A stretch of DNA of 64,000 nucleotides from NCBI RefSeq assembly GCF_900573885.1, contig NZ_UPSE01000493.1, forward strand, positions 186,001 to 250,000. Direction: 5' to 3'. Origin of the DNA: Pseudomonas viridiflava (GTDB lineage: Bacteria > Pseudomonadota > Gammaproteobacteria > Pseudomonadales > Pseudomonadaceae). A model generated the notes under the pieces. It saw only the letters and a program-made list of their open reading frames with translations, was not told the DNA's origin and made no database searches. Position 1 is the first letter of the stretch; each line of letters begins with the position of its first letter. The position numbers and the translations under genes were made by a program. Positions 7,964-19,900 of the stretch are shown in pieces.

Positions 7964-8362
7964 TCAGTCGAGACTCTGCACGCGCACCGGTGCGACGCCG
8001 CTGCGTAACATGCCGAGTTGCTCGGCGGCAGCATGGGACACGTCGATCAACCGTTTGCGGCTGTAAGGGCCGCGGTCGTTAACGCGCAGAATCACGGATT
8101 TGTTGTTGTCCAGATTGGTCACCCGAACCTGAGTGCCGAAGGGCAGGGTGCGGTGGGCGGCGGTGAGTTGCGCCTGGTCGAAGCGCTCGCCGCTGGCGGT
8201 CTTCTTGCCGTGGTGGCGGGCGCCGTAATACGAGGCTTCGCCACGTTCATCGTAATGACCGTTGTAGGCCGGCGTGTTATCGCTGGGGCTGCCGCGAAAG
8301 GAGGGAGTGGTACAGGCGCTCAACAGCGCGATACAGCTTCCTGCGAATAACAGACGCCACAT
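7964..8362 (-). CDS. RlpA-family septal/cell-wall lipoprotein (short, no SPOR domain)
   Basis: A 132-residue predicted lipoprotein with a lipobox (LLSAC, Cys17) and one double-psi beta-barrel domain (about 40-130: GEASYYGARHHGKKTASGE, AAHRTLPFGTQVRVTN, RVNDRGPY). RlpA proteins of pseudomonads cleave naked glycan strands at the septum, but the long RlpA has a SPOR domain that binds such glycan; this one lacks it, so enzymatic activity and septal targeting are both unproven. The gatB gene lies upstream, across a 100-nt inverted repeat. Confidence 0.8.
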   Translation of the reverse strand: MWRLLFAGSCIALLSACTTPSFRGSPSDNTPAYNGHYDERGEASYYGARHHGKKTASGERFDQAQLTAAHRTLPFGTQVRVTNLDNNKSVILRVNDRGPYSRKRLIDVSHAAAEQLGMLRSGVAPVRVQSLD

Positions 8363-8399
8363 ACCTGTGTCTCCGTTTGGTTTGGGAGGAAAATCTATA

Positions 8400-8503
8400 A
8401 CCCTCTCCCCCGACCCCTCTCCCGCAAGCGGGCAGAGGGGAGCTAAGCGGCAACTTGGTCTGGTTCCCTCTGCCCGCTGGCGGGAGAGGGTTAGGGAGAG
8501 GGT
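8400..8503. repeat. About 100-nt inverted repeat of CCCTCTCCC type
   Basis: The left arm (ACCCTCTCCC, then ACCCCTCTCCCGC and GCGGGCAGAGGGG) is mirrored by the right arm (CCCTCTGCCCGC, GGCGGGAGAGGGT, GGGAGAGGGT). The outermost 10 nt pair exactly (8400-8409 with 8494-8503), and each half is itself a hairpin. This double-hairpin layout is like a REPIN. It lies between gatB and the rlpA-like gene, both leftward, so it could limit read-through from gatCAB. Confidence 0.8.
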
Positions 8504-8509
8504 CTGCCG

Positions 8510-9955
8510 TTAGCCTTCCAGCTTCTGCTTCAACAGCTCATTAACCTGCTGCGGGTTGGCTTTGCCTTTGGAGGCTTTCATCGCCTGGCCCACAAAGAAG
8601 CCGAACATCTTGCCGCGCTTGGCTTCATCGGCGGCGCGGTACTGTTCAACCTGCTCGGCGTTGGCCGCCAGCATTTCATCGAGCACGGCGGAAATGGCGC
8701 CGCTGTCGGTGACTTGCTTGAGACCTTTGGCTTCGATGATTTGATCCGCGCTGCCTTCGCCATTGGCCATGGCTTCAAAAACCATCTTGGCGATCTTGCC
8801 GGAGATGGTGTTGTCTTTGATGCGCAGCAGCATGCCGCCCAGTTGCTCGGCGCTCACCGGCGAGGCGTCGATTTCCACGCCTTGTTTGTTGAGCAGGCTG
8901 CCCAGCTCCACCATCACCCAGTTGGCCGCCAGCTTGGCGTCACCGCTGATGCTGACCACCTGCTCGAAGTAATCGGCTTGCTCGCGACTCGACGCCAGCA
9001 CGCTGGCGTCGTAGGCCGACAAACCGAACTGCGCCTGGAAGCGCTCGCGTTTTTGCGGTGGCAGTTCCGGCAGGGTCGCGCGGGTGGTGTCGAGAAAGGC
9101 GTTGTCGATAATCACCGGCAGCAGGTCAGGGTCGGGGAAGTAACGGTAGTCGTTGGCTTCTTCCTTGCTGCGCATGGCACGGGTTTCGTCTTTGTTCGGG
9201 TCGTACAGGCGGGTTTGCTGAATGACCTTGCCGCCGTCTTCGATCAGCTCGATCTGGCGCTGCACTTCGGTGTTGATCGCCTTCTCGATAAAGCGGAACG
9301 AGTTGACGTTCTTGATCTCGCAGCGCGTGCCGAATTCGGCCTGGCCTTTGGGGCGCACCGACACGTTGCAGTCGCAGCGCAGCGAGCCTTCGGCCATGTT
9401 GCCGTCGCAAATGCCCAGGTAACGCACCAGGGCGTGAATGGCTTTTACGTACGCCACTGCCTCTTTGGCACTGCGCATGTCCGGCTCGGAAACGATTTCC
9501 AGCAGCGGCGTGCCAGCGCGGTTGAGGTCGATGCCGCTCATGCCGCTGAAGTCTTCGTGCAGGCTTTTGCCGGCGTCTTCTTCCAGGTGCGCGCGGGTGA
9601 TGCCGACGCGTTTGACGGTGCCGTCTTCCAAGGTGATATCCAGATGGCCTTTGCCAACGATGGGCAGTTCCATCTGGCTGATCTGGTAGCCCTTGGGCAG
9701 GTCCGGGTAGAAGTAGTTTTTGCGCGCGAACACGTTGTGCTGGCCGATCTCGGCGTCAATCGCCAGACCGAATTTCACCGCCATGCGCACGGCTTCTTCG
9801 TTGAGCACCGGCAGCACGCCGGGCATGCCCAGATCGATCAGGCTGGCCTGGGTGTTCGGCGCCTGGCCAAAGGTGGTGGCGCTGCCGGAAAAAATCTTCG
9901 ATTGGGTGGCGAGCTGGGTGTGAATCTCCAGCCCGATAACAACTTCCCATTGCAT
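8510..9955 (-). CDS. gatB: Asp-tRNA(Asn)/Glu-tRNA(Gln) amidotransferase subunit B
   Basis: A 481-residue GatB of standard length. The N-terminal catalytic domain begins with the family signature ([15 protein letters not shown]) and holds the conserved blocks [43 protein letters not shown] and KNVNSFRF. The C-terminal tail domain ends with the [10 protein letters not shown] motif that contacts tRNA. It phosphorylates the mischarged tRNA and, with ammonia delivered from GatA, makes Asn-tRNA or Gln-tRNA. It is the last gene of the gatCAB operon, 11 nt after gatA. Confidence 0.97.
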   Translation of the reverse strand: MQWEVVIGLEIHTQLATQSKIFSGSATTFGQAPNTQASLIDLGMPGVLPVLNEEAVRMAVKFGLAIDAEIGQHNVFARKNYFYPDLPKGYQISQMELPIVGKGHLDITLEDGTVKRVGITRAHLEEDAGKSLHEDFSGMSGIDLNRAGTPLLEIVSEPDMRSAKEAVAYVKAIHALVRYLGICDGNMAEGSLRCDCNVSVRPKGQAEFGTRCEIKNVNSFRFIEKAINTEVQRQIELIEDGGKVIQQTRLYDPNKDETRAMRSKEEANDYRYFPDPDLLPVIIDNAFLDTTRATLPELPPQKRERFQAQFGLSAYDASVLASSREQADYFEQVVSISGDAKLAANWVMVELGSLLNKQGVEIDASPVSAEQLGGMLLRIKDNTISGKIAKMVFEAMANGEGSADQIIEAKGLKQVTDSGAISAVLDEMLAANAEQVEQYRAADEAKRGKMFGFFVGQAMKASKGKANPQQVNELLKQKLEG

Positions 9956-9966
9956 GGTGTTTCTCC

Positions 9967-11418
9967 TCAGAAGCCTGTCGGTGTGCGCGTGTGCCAGTCA
10001 GTGCTGAGCTGATACTGGTGAGCGACGTTGAGCAGGCGACCTTCCTGGAAGTAGGGCGCGAGCAGTTGTACGCCAACCGGCAAACCGTCGACGAAACCCG
10101 CCGGCATGGAAATGCCCGGCAAGCCCGCGAGGTTGGCGGTGATGGTGTAGACGTCTTCGAGGTAGGCGGCGACCGGGTCGTTATTCTTGGCGCCGATTTT
10201 CCAGGCCGGGTTCGGCGTGGTCGGTCCGAGAATCACGTCCACATCGTGGAAGGCGGCCATAAAGTCGTTTTTGATCAGGCGACGAATTTTCTGCGCTTGC
10301 AGGTAATAGGCGTCGTAGTAACCGGCAGACAATGCGTACGCGCCGACCATGATGCGGCGCTGCACTTCTGCACCGAAGCCTTCGGCGCGCGAACGCTTAT
10401 AAAGGTCGGTGAGGTCTTTGGGGTCTTCGCAGCGGTAGCCAAAACGAACGCCGTCAAAGCGCGAAAGGTTGGAGGAAGCCTCTGCCGGGGCGATGACGTA
10501 GTACGCCGGAATCGCGTGTTGCATGTTGGGCAGGCTGATTTCCTTGACCACCGCACCGAGCGCTTCCAGCTGTTTGACGCTGGCGTGAATCAGCGCGGCA
10601 ATGCGCGGGTCCAGGCCTTCACCGAAGTATTCCTTGGGCAGGCCGATGCGCAGGCCTTTGAGCGAGTCGTTGAGGGTGGCGGAATAATCCGGCACCGGCT
10701 CATCGACGCTGGTGGAGTCTTTCGCGTCGAAACCGGCCATGCCTTGCAGCAGCAGGGCGCAGTCTTCGGCGGTGCGGGCCAATGGGCCGCCTTGGTCGAG
10801 GCTCGAGGCGTAGGCAATCATGCCCCAGCGCGAAACACGCCCGTAGGTGGGTTTGAGGCCGGTGAGGTTGGTCAGTGCGGCAGGCTGGCGGATCGAGCCA
10901 CCGGTGTCGGTGCCTGTCGCAGCAGGCAGCAGGCGCGCGGCTACGGCAGCAGCAGAACCACCGGACGAGCCGCCCGGCACGTGCTCAAGATTCCACGGGT
11001 TTTTCACCGCGCCGTAATGGCTCGACTCGTTGGCCGAGCCCATGGCGAATTCGTCCATGTTGGTTTTGCCCAGACTCACGGCGCCAGCGGCGGCGAGCTT
11101 GGCGACCACAGTGGCGTCGTAGGGGGCGGTAAAGTTGTCGAGCATTTTCGAGCCGCAGCTGGTGCGAATGCCCTGGGTGCAGAACAAGTCCTTATGGGCC
11201 AGCGGCGCGCCAAGCAGGGCGCCGGTTTCGCCGCCGGCACGACGGGCGTCAGCGGCCTTGGCCTGCTGCAACGCGCTGTCTTCGGTCACGGTAATAAAGC
11301 TGTTGAGCTGCGGATCCAGTGCGGCGATACGCGCCAGCAAACTGAGGGTCAGCTCTTCGGAGGAGAATTTCTTGGCCTCGAGGCCACGGGCAATCTCGGC
11401 CAGGGTCAGTTGGTGCAT
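9967..11418 (-). CDS. gatA: Asp-tRNA(Asn)/Glu-tRNA(Gln) amidotransferase subunit A
   Basis: A 483-residue amidase-signature enzyme that hydrolyses glutamine to supply ammonia to GatB. The Ser-cisSer-Lys triad is visible as K76 (APLAHKDLF), S151 (GGSSGGS) and S175 ([11 protein letters not shown]). I chose ATG 11418 ([13 protein letters not shown]) because AAGGA lies 7 nt upstream and this is the usual N-terminus; an in-frame GTG at 11436 would add six residues. It lies between gatC and gatB. Confidence 0.96.
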   Translation of the reverse strand: MHQLTLAEIARGLEAKKFSSEELTLSLLARIAALDPQLNSFITVTEDSALQQAKAADARRAGGETGALLGAPLAHKDLFCTQGIRTSCGSKMLDNFTAPYDATVVAKLAAAGAVSLGKTNMDEFAMGSANESSHYGAVKNPWNLEHVPGGSSGGSAAAVAARLLPAATGTDTGGSIRQPAALTNLTGLKPTYGRVSRWGMIAYASSLDQGGPLARTAEDCALLLQGMAGFDAKDSTSVDEPVPDYSATLNDSLKGLRIGLPKEYFGEGLDPRIAALIHASVKQLEALGAVVKEISLPNMQHAIPAYYVIAPAEASSNLSRFDGVRFGYRCEDPKDLTDLYKRSRAEGFGAEVQRRIMVGAYALSAGYYDAYYLQAQKIRRLIKNDFMAAFHDVDVILGPTTPNPAWKIGAKNNDPVAAYLEDVYTITANLAGLPGISMPAGFVDGLPVGVQLLAPYFQEGRLLNVAHQYQLSTDWHTRTPTGF

Positions 11419-11446
11419 GTCCACGTCCTTACTCACTCGATAACCC

Positions 11447-11734
11447 TCACTCGATTACTTTCGGAACCAGATACAGACCGTCTTGCACGGCCGGGGCGAT
11501 GGCTTGGTAAGCCTCGCGCTGATTCTGTTCGGTGACGGTGTCTTCACGCAGGCGCTGGGTTGCTTCCAGCGGGTGGGCCAGCGGCTCGATGCCGGTGGTG
11601 TCGACCGCTTGCATGCGGTCGATGAGGCCCAGAATGTTATTCAGTGTTTCGGTGGTGCGAGGGATATCGGCTTCGTTCAGACCCAGTCGGGCCAGATGAG
11701 CGATTTTCTCCACCTCGGAGCGTTCGAGCGCCAT
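11447..11734 (-). CDS. gatC: Asp-tRNA(Asn)/Glu-tRNA(Gln) amidotransferase subunit C
   Basis: A 95-residue GatC ([19 protein letters not shown]..., [18 protein letters not shown]). It wraps around the GatA-GatB interface and stabilises the complex. The start ATG 11734 has GGAGAA about 6 nt upstream; the frame extends further upstream but the family begins here. First gene of gatCAB, divergent from mreB. Confidence 0.95.
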   Translation of the reverse strand: MALERSEVEKIAHLARLGLNEADIPRTTETLNNILGLIDRMQAVDTTGIEPLAHPLEATQRLREDTVTEQNQREAYQAIAPAVQDGLYLVPKVIE

Positions 11735-11886
11735 CGGGTGTTCTCCAATTAAATAGAACGGCCTGCGAGAGGCGAGTAGAAGTCCGTAGGGAATGTCGTA
11801 CGGAACGGATAAGATCAGCGCGCGGTCATAAGCCGCTAACTGGGCGCTAATGCCGGGAAAAGGCGGCAATTTAACATATTGGCGCC

Positions 11887-11915
11887 TTGCCCAAAATCCC
11901 CGTCGTTGTTAGAGT
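11887..11915 (+). promoter_or_regulatory. Candidate sigma-70 promoter for mreB
   Basis: TTGCCC (11887-11892) and TAGAGT (11910-11915) are separated by 17 nt, about 45 nt before the mreB ATG. The match is moderate and is by eye only. Confidence 0.45.
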
Positions 11916-11947
11916 TTGCCGCACTTTTTTACCCACGCGTTGCCTAG

Positions 11948-12997
<1,050 letters not shown>

Positions 12998-13032
12998 CTT
13001 GGTTATTCGGCAGTCGTGATGCAGTAGATGTT

Positions 13033-13048
13033 GGGCCCACTCCGGTGG
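13033..13048 (+). terminator. Short hairpin after mreB
   Basis: A GC-rich hairpin (GGGCCCAC, then GTGGGCTC) lies 36 nt after the mreB stop, before mreC. It has no proper U-tract, so it may only lower read-through and set a higher mreB-to-mreC ratio. Confidence 0.4.
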
Positions 13049-13192
13049 GCTCATTGCATTTAGGGCGGCCACTGCCGTTACACTTCGCGCGTTAGAATCC
13101 ACGCCCACCAGCCAGCGATGCGGACCGTATGAATATTCACTTCAGCGTCGGAGCACTCAGCCATTAAGCCGCTCTTTGCCAAAGGACCGTCA

Positions 13193-14224
13193 TTGGGTGT
13201 GCGCCTGCTGGTGCTGGTTGTGCTGTCGGCCACGCTGATGGTGGTCGACGCCCGTTTCGAATCCCTCAAGCCCATGCGCAGCCAGCTCGGTCTGGTGCTC
13301 ACGCCGTTCTATTGGCTGGCCGATTTCCCCGTGCGTATGTGGGACGGCGCCACCGCGCAGTTCACCAGCCGCAGCGAGTTGCTCGGCGAGAACGAGAAAC
13401 TCAAAGCCGAAGCCCTGCTGATGCAGCGTCGCTTGCAGAAACTCGCGGCGCTCACCGAGCAGAACGTGCGGTTGCGCGAACTGCTCAACTCGTCCTCTCT
13501 AGTGGATGAGAAGGTACTGGTGAGTGAGCTGATTGGTGTCGACCCCAACCCGTTCACGCACCGCATCCTCATCGATAAAGGCGGCAAAGACGGCGTGTTC
13601 CTCGGCCAGCCCGTGCTGGACGCGCGCGGCCTGATGGGCCAGGTGGTGGAAGTGATGCCGTATACCTCACGTGTGCTGCTGCTCACGGACATCACCCACA
13701 GCATTCCCGTGCAGGTGAACCGCAATGGCTTGCGCGCCATTGCCAGCGGCACCGGCAACCCGGAGCGCCTGGAACTGCGCCATGTCGCCGACACGGCAGA
13801 CATTAAGGAAGGCGATTTGCTGGTCAGCTCCGGTCTTGGTCAGCGCTTCCCGGCTGGCTACCCGGTGGCGGTGGTCAAGGAAGTGGTGCACGACTCCGGT
13901 CAGCCATTCGCCATCGTCCGCGCGGTGCCGACTGCCGCGCTGAACCGCAGTCGCTATGTATTGCTGGTCTTCACCGACACCCGTACGCCGGAACAGCGGG
14001 CGACGGATTCTGCCGAGGCGCAGGAAAAGGTTGATCGCCAGGCTGAGCAGAACGCCGCCGAGGCGCTGCAAGGTGGAGGGGCTGGCGCTGCGCCTGCCAC
14101 CGCGCCGGCGCCTGCTGCGACTCCCGCTCCCGCCGCCAGCGCGACACCGGCCCCGGCGCCCGCCGCCCCCGCGAGGCCTGCGACCACGCCGGCCAGGCCT
14201 GCTGCTCAGGGAGAGCGTCGATGA
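13193..14224 (+). CDS. mreC: Rod shape-determining protein MreC
   Basis: A 343-residue bitopic protein linking MreB to the periplasmic elongation enzymes. It has one N-terminal membrane segment (RLLVLVVLSATLMVV), a coiled coil (about 62-98, ENEKLKAEALLMQRRLQKL), a beta-barrel core to about 280, and then a low-complexity Ala/Pro tail of about 55 residues. The start is uncertain. TTG 13193 has AAAGGA 6 nt upstream, but the frame stays open to an ATT at 13163 preceded by GGAG, which would add KPLFAKGPSL and give a more basic cytoplasmic end. It overlaps mreD by 4 nt (ATGA). Confidence 0.92.
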   Translation: MGVRLLVLVVLSATLMVVDARFESLKPMRSQLGLVLTPFYWLADFPVRMWDGATAQFTSRSELLGENEKLKAEALLMQRRLQKLAALTEQNVRLRELLNSSSLVDEKVLVSELIGVDPNPFTHRILIDKGGKDGVFLGQPVLDARGLMGQVVEVMPYTSRVLLLTDITHSIPVQVNRNGLRAIASGTGNPERLELRHVADTADIKEGDLLVSSGLGQRFPAGYPVAVVKEVVHDSGQPFAIVRAVPTAALNRSRYVLLVFTDTRTPEQRATDSAEAQEKVDRQAEQNAAEALQGGGAGAAPATAPAPAATPAPAASATPAPAPAAPARPATTPARPAAQGERR

Positions 14225-14709
14225 TTGGTTTGCGTCCGCGTAATGGCTGGGTGATCTGGTTCAGTCTCGGTCTGGCGTTATTGTTGAGCGTGGCGCCGCT
14301 GCCAGACTTCATGGAAGTCGGCCGCCCGCTGTGGCCTGCGCTGATTCTCACCTATTGGGTACTGGCCCTGCCGCACCGTGTGGGCATGACCACTGCCTGG
14401 CTGCTGGGTCTTGGCGTCGATGTGCTGTACGGCACATTGCTCGGGCAGAACGCGCTGGTGCTGACCCTCATCACCTTCCTGGTACTGAGCCTGCATCAGC
14501 GCCTGCGTATGTTCCCCATGTGGCAACAAAGCCTGGTATTGCTGGTGGTGTTTGGCTTGGCCCAGCTGGTGCAGTTGTGGCTCAATGCGTTGACCGGCAA
14601 CCGCCCGCCCACCCTGACCTTTGTGTTGCCCGCGCTGGTTAGCGCGCTGCTCTGGCCTTGGATTTCGGTGGCATTGCGCGGTGTGCATCAGCGTCTGAAC
14701 GTCAACTAA
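14221..14709 (+). CDS. mreD: Rod shape-determining protein MreD
   Basis: A 162-residue polytopic inner-membrane protein with about five hydrophobic segments (WVIWFSLGLALLLSVAPLP, LWPALILTYWVLALPHRVG, LLGLGVDVLYGTLLGQNAL). It is the small membrane partner of MreC in the elongasome. The ATG overlaps the mreC stop by 4 nt, implying translational coupling. Confidence 0.95.
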   Translation: MIGLRPRNGWVIWFSLGLALLLSVAPLPDFMEVGRPLWPALILTYWVLALPHRVGMTTAWLLGLGVDVLYGTLLGQNALVLTLITFLVLSLHQRLRMFPMWQQSLVLLVVFGLAQLVQLWLNALTGNRPPTLTFVLPALVSALLWPWISVALRGVHQRLNVN

Positions 14710-14763
14710 GCGGGGCAGGGGCCTGGGCCACTGCCTCTAACTGCTCGACAGGGAGAGGTCTGC

Positions 14764-15369
14764 ATGGCCACGCTATACCTGGCCTCCGGGTCTCCACGCC
14801 GGCGCGAACTGCTGACGCAGATCGGCGTCGGCTTTTCTACTCTCGCTGCCCCCATCGACGAAACAGCCTCCCCCGGCGAGTCGGCCGAGCACTATGTGCA
14901 ACGCCTGGCGCTCGCCAAGGCCGCCGCGGGCCTGGCGACATTGCCGCCCGCTGCCGATGCCGTGGTGCTCGGCGCCGATACTGCCGTTGTGGTGGATGGC
15001 CAGATTCTCGGTAAACCCGCAGACCAGGCCGACGCCCTGGCCATGCTGCAACTTCTTTCCGGCCGTGAACATCAAGTGATGACCGCCGTCGCGCTGGCTA
15101 CTCGCCAGCGCAGCGAGGTGCGTCTGGTCAGCAGTGACGTCAGTTTTCGTCCCGTTTCCGTTTCCGAAGCAACCACCTATTGGGCCAGCGGCGAGCCGCA
15201 GGACAAAGCGGGCGGCTACGCTATTCAAGGCCTGGCCGCCGTGTTTGTGAGCGGCATGCGTGGCAGCTATTCGGCCGTGGTCGGCCTGCCACTGTGTGAA
15301 ACCGCCGCCTTACTCGCCGAATTCGGTATTCCCTGCTGGCAGGCCATGAGCGAGAGCCGTCATGAGTGA
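14764..15369 (+). CDS. maf: Maf-family nucleotide pyrophosphatase (dTTP/UTP type)
   Basis: A 201-residue Maf/Ham1-fold house-cleaning enzyme. It shows the Maf signature ([14 protein letters not shown]), the metal-site region ([18 protein letters not shown]) and the [12 protein letters not shown] motif. Family members of this YhdE branch hydrolyse dTTP/UTP and modified nucleotides. The gene follows mreD by 54 nt and overlaps rng by 8 nt, an order also found in E. coli (mreBCD-yhdE-rng). Confidence 0.93.
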   Translation: MATLYLASGSPRRRELLTQIGVGFSTLAAPIDETASPGESAEHYVQRLALAKAAAGLATLPPAADAVVLGADTAVVVDGQILGKPADQADALAMLQLLSGREHQVMTAVALATRQRSEVRLVSSDVSFRPVSVSEATTYWASGEPQDKAGGYAIQGLAAVFVSGMRGSYSAVVGLPLCETAALLAEFGIPCWQAMSESRHE

Positions 15370-16819
15370 AGAAATCCTGATCAACATCACGCCCATGGAA
15401 TCCCGTGTGGCGGTGGTGGAAAACGGTGTGTTGCAAGAGGTGCACGTCGAGCGCACCCAGCGCCGTGGCATCGTCGGCAATATCTATAAAGGCAAGGTGG
15501 TGCGCGTATTGCCGGGCATGCAGGCGGCATTCGTCGACATTGGTCTGGAGCGCGCGGCGTTTATTCACGCCTCGGAAATCTCTACCCGCGAAGGTGCGGC
15601 AGTAGAAAGCATCAGCGCCCTGGTCCACGAAGGCCAAAGCCTTACCGTGCAAGTGACCAAAGACCCCATCGGCAGCAAAGGCGCGCGCCTGACCACGCAA
15701 CTGTCGATTCCTTCGCGCTACCTGGTGTACATGCCGCGCACCAGCCATGTCGGTATTTCGCTGCGAATCGAAGATGAAGTAGAGCGCGAGCGCCTGAAGA
15801 AAGTAGTGGCCGACTGCATCGCTGCCGAAGGCATTGAAGAGGCCGGCGGCTTTATTTTGCGGACCGCTGCCGACGGCGCTGGCGCAGACGAAATTGTCGC
15901 GGACATCCGTTACCTGCGCCGGCTCTGGAGTCAGATCGCCACGCAAATGAAAACCGCGCCAACGCCCTCGGTCATTTACGAAGACCTCAGCCTGGCGCTG
16001 CGTACCCTGCGTGACCTTGTCAGCTTGCGCACCGAGAAACTGCGCATCGATTCGCGGGAAACCTTCCAGAAGGTCACCCAGTTTGTAGATGAACTGATGC
16101 CCGAAGTGGCCGACCGTATCGAGCATTACCCCGGCGAGCGGCCGATTTTCGACCTGTACGGCGTGGAAGACGAGATCCAGAAAGCGCTGGAACGCAAGGT
16201 GCCGTTGAAGTCCGGCGGTTACCTGATCATTGATCCGGCCGAGGCGATGAGCACCATCGACGTCAACACCGGCGCCTTTGTCGGCCACCGCACGCTGGAA
16301 GAAACCATCTTCAAAACCAACCTGGAAGCGGCCACCGCCATTGCCCGGCAGCTGCGCCTGCGCAACCTGGGCGGCATCATCATCATCGATTTCATCGACA
16401 TGGAAGACGAGGAGCACCAGCGCCAGGTACTGCGCACGCTGGAAAAACAGCTGGAACGCGACCACGCGAAAACCAACATCATCGGCATTACCGAGCTGGG
16501 GCTGGTGCAGATGACCCGCAAGCGCACCCGCGAAAGCCTCGAGCAGATTCTCTGCGAGCCGTGCGTCAGCTGTCAGGGGCGCGGCAAACTGAAAACGCCT
16601 GAAACCATCTGCTACGAAATCTTCCGCGAGATCTTGCGCGAAGCCCGTGCCTATCAAGCCGAGAGTTACCGGGTGCTGGCCAACCAGAAAGTGGTGGACC
16701 GCCTGCTGGACGAGGAATCGGGTAATGTGGCCGACCTCGAAAGCTTCATTGGCCGCACCATCAAGTTTCAGGTCGAGAGCATGTATTCGCAGGAACAATA
16801 CGACGTGGTTTTACTCTGA
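15362..16819 (+). CDS. rng: Ribonuclease G
   Basis: A 485-residue RNase E/G family endonuclease that matures the 5' end of 16S rRNA and cuts some mRNAs. The S1 RNA-binding domain is near residues 35-125 ([23 protein letters not shown]), the catalytic metal-binding part has [15 protein letters not shown] and IIIIDFIDM, and the zinc-link cysteines are in [12 protein letters not shown]. It lacks the long C-terminal scaffold of RNase E. It overlaps maf by 8 nt and lies 88 nt before yhdP. Confidence 0.97.
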   Translation: MSEEILINITPMESRVAVVENGVLQEVHVERTQRRGIVGNIYKGKVVRVLPGMQAAFVDIGLERAAFIHASEISTREGAAVESISALVHEGQSLTVQVTKDPIGSKGARLTTQLSIPSRYLVYMPRTSHVGISLRIEDEVERERLKKVVADCIAAEGIEEAGGFILRTAADGAGADEIVADIRYLRRLWSQIATQMKTAPTPSVIYEDLSLALRTLRDLVSLRTEKLRIDSRETFQKVTQFVDELMPEVADRIEHYPGERPIFDLYGVEDEIQKALERKVPLKSGGYLIIDPAEAMSTIDVNTGAFVGHRTLEETIFKTNLEAATAIARQLRLRNLGGIIIIDFIDMEDEEHQRQVLRTLEKQLERDHAKTNIIGITELGLVQMTRKRTRESLEQILCEPCVSCQGRGKLKTPETICYEIFREILREARAYQAESYRVLANQKVVDRLLDEESGNVADLESFIGRTIKFQVESMYSQEQYDVVLL

Positions 16820-16907
16820 CTCATCTCGCGACCCTCTCCGGCGCCGCGTTTCGTCGCAGTCCGGCAGCGTCGGCCCGGCCAAACAATAAAAGGAAAGCCG
16901 CCTGATC

Positions 16908-19900
16908 ATGCAGCGCCTCGCCCGCCTGATTGCCACCCTGACGCGCTGGGGCCTGTACCTCTGCGCCACGGGCCTGATCGTGGCAGCGTTGTACGTGAGC
17001 ATCGGCCGCATGCTGGTGCCGATGGTGGCCGACTACCGTCTGCAAGCCGAAGACCGTCTGCGCGAAGCCGTCGGCTTGCCTGTGACCATCGGCAGCCTGG
17101 AAGGCAGCTGGCGCGGTCTGGCGCCGCTGCTGGTGGCGCACGACGTGCAGGTGGGCGACGGCGCGAGTGCGTTGCGCCTCGATCAGGTTCGGGTCATACC
17201 CGCGTTGTGGGCGAGCATCAAGGCACAGCAAGTGCGAGTGGGCAGCCTGGAAGTCGATGGTTTGCAGCTCAGCGCCGTGCAGGATGCCGACGGCAAATGG
17301 TCGATGGAGGGGCTGCCAAAACGCGAGAACGAGCCGCCCCTGGACCCTGAACAACTGCTGCGCAGCCTCAAACGCGTGCAACAGTTTTCCCTCTTCAATA
17401 GCCAGCTCACGCTGGAACCGCATGACAGCGCGCCGCTGACCTTTACCTACATCAACCTCGATCTGCTTACTGGCTCCAGCCGCCAGCGCCTCGATGGTCG
17501 CGTCACCCTGCCTGACGGCCAGCCGCTGAGCCTGAGCATCGATGCCCGGGTGAAGCCGAAAACGTGGCGCGAGGCGCAGGCGCAGGTTTATTTGAGCTTG
17601 CCGCAGAGCGACTGGGCACGCTGGCTGCCGGCCGGCGTCACGCGTGACTGGCATGTGGAGCGGTTGCAGGCCGGTGGCGAGTTCTGGTTGTCGTGGGCCG
17701 ACGGTACGGTGCAGCGCGCTGTGGCTCGTCTGCATGCGCCAGAGCTGCGCGCCGCTTATGCCGAGCGCAAGGCCGTGCAGGTCGATGACCTGGCGGTGAT
17801 GGCCTACCTGAATCGCACCGAGCAGGGCTACAACGTGCTGCTCAGTTCGTTGGCCGCCACGCTCGGCGAAACGCGTTGGGGCGAGGTGCAAGTGGGGTTG
17901 GTGTATCAAAGCGCTGCTGAAAATCGGCCGCAGAGCTGGCAGGTTACCGCTGACCGGCTTGACCTCGCGCCGCTGGCACCGGCCATCGAAGCCCTGGCGC
18001 CGCTACCGGCGAAAGCCGCCGAGGTGCTGCACGGCCTGAAACCGCAAGGAGCACTGCGCAACCTGCAACTGAGCATTTCCCCCGACGCGCAGAACCGCGA
18101 TCAGCGCGTGCAGTTTGCCGCCAACCTGCAGCAAATCACTTTTAGCGCCTATGGCGGCGCGCCGGCTGCCGAGAACGTCACGGGCAGCATCAGCGGCGAC
18201 CTGGGCCATGGCGAACTGCGCATGGACACCGAAAACTTTGCCCTGCACCTCGACCATCTGTTCCCCAAGCCCTGGCGTTACCAAAAAGCCAATGCACGGC
18301 TGACCTGGACCCTGAACACCGATGCGTTCACGCTGATCGCGCCCTACATGAAGCTGGTCGGCGACGAAGGCAAGCTGGCTGGCGATTTCCTGATTCGCCT
18401 GACCCTGGCGCCCGACACCGAAGACTACATGGACCTGCGTGTCGGCCTGCAGGAAGGCAACGCGCAGTACGTAGAGAAATACCTGCCGACCCTGGTGCCG
18501 AGTTTCAGCCAGGATCTGGCCAAGTGGCTGACAACGGCGATCCACCGTGGGGCCATTGATGAAGGTTATTTCCAGTATCAGGGCTCGCTTAACAAAGGCG
18601 CCGATCCGACCGCTACCAGCATTAGCCTGTTCTTCAAGGTGCATGACACCGAGCTGGCGTTCCAGCCGGGCTGGCCTGCGCTGCAAAACGTCAGCGGCGA
18701 TGTGCTGATCGAGGACAGCGGCGTGCGCGTTCGCGCCCCGAGCGGCCAGTTGCTGAACAGCACGGTGAGCAGCGTGAATGTCGAGGTGCCGCATGTAGCC
18801 AAAGGACAGCCGTCGCGCCTGCTGATTACGGGCGACGTCGACAGCTCCGTGGCCGACGCACTGAAAATTCTGCAGGAAGCGCCCATCGGCACCGCCTCGA
18901 TATTCGAGGGCTGGGGCGGCGAAGGTGCGCTCAAGGGCAAACTCAACCTCGATATCCCGTTAAGCAAGGGGCCGCCGACGCGGGCCATCGTCGATTTCTC
19001 CGCCAACGGCGCCACGCTTGACATCGCCACGCCCAAGCTGGCGCTCAGTCAGGTCAAAGGCGATTTCCGCTATGACACGGCCACGGGCCTGAGCGCGCCG
19101 GATATCCGCGCACACGTGTTTGGTCGCTCCGTTCGCGGCAAGGCGCTGGCGAGTAAAACGGTAGGCAAGCCTTCGAGCCGTATTGAAGTTGCCGGGCAAG
19201 TGCCAGTGAAAACCTTGACCGAATGGTCGGGCATCACCCGGCCGCTTCCTGTTTCCGGTGAACTGCCGTTGCAGCTCGCGGTGGTGCTCGATGGCGACAA
19301 TAGCCAGTTGCAGGTGGACTCCACGCTGAAAGGCGTAGCCATCGACCTGCCGGCACCGCTGGGCAAGGCGGCAGCAGACGAGCGTCCCAGCCAGTGGCGC
19401 ATGAGCCTGCAAGGCGCGCAACGTTCCTACTCGCTTACCTATGCCAACCTCGCCAGCCTTGCTGCCAGCGCACCGGCCAGCGGCTTCAGCGACGGCCGCG
19501 CCGAACTTCGCCTGGGCAGCCAGCCCGCACGGGTTCCCGAGGCAAAAGGCCTGCAGGTGAATGGTGACATCAGCGAACTTGACGCCACCGCCTGGCAAGA
19601 CGTCGCCAAGCGCTACGCCGGCGACCAGGCCGCCAGCGCCAAACAATTTTTCAACAGCGCCGACCTGCATATCAGTACGTTCCATGGTTTGGGCGCGGAC
19701 ATCGACAACCTCAACGTGAAGATGACCCGCATCGCCAGCGGCTGGAACGTCGGCCTCAGCAGTGAACGGGTGAGCGGCGTGGTCGGCTTGCCAGACGCAG
19801 ACGGCGCGCCCATCGACATCCAGCTCAAACACTTGCGCTTCCCTGCCGCGAAACCGCCGCAGCCCGCCGACCCCAACGTGCCGGAGGTGGAAGAACCGGA

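Noticed and set aside
8714..10012. Long open frame on the plus strand, antisense to gatB (about 430 codons)
   Set aside because: It is the mirror of gatB in a high-GC genome. The protein is rich in His, Val, Gln and Arg with no family features, and gatB is certain.
15221..16798. Long open frame on the minus strand, antisense to rng (about 525 codons)
   Set aside because: Same artefact: it covers the well-supported RNase G gene, has shadow-type composition and no plausible start site.
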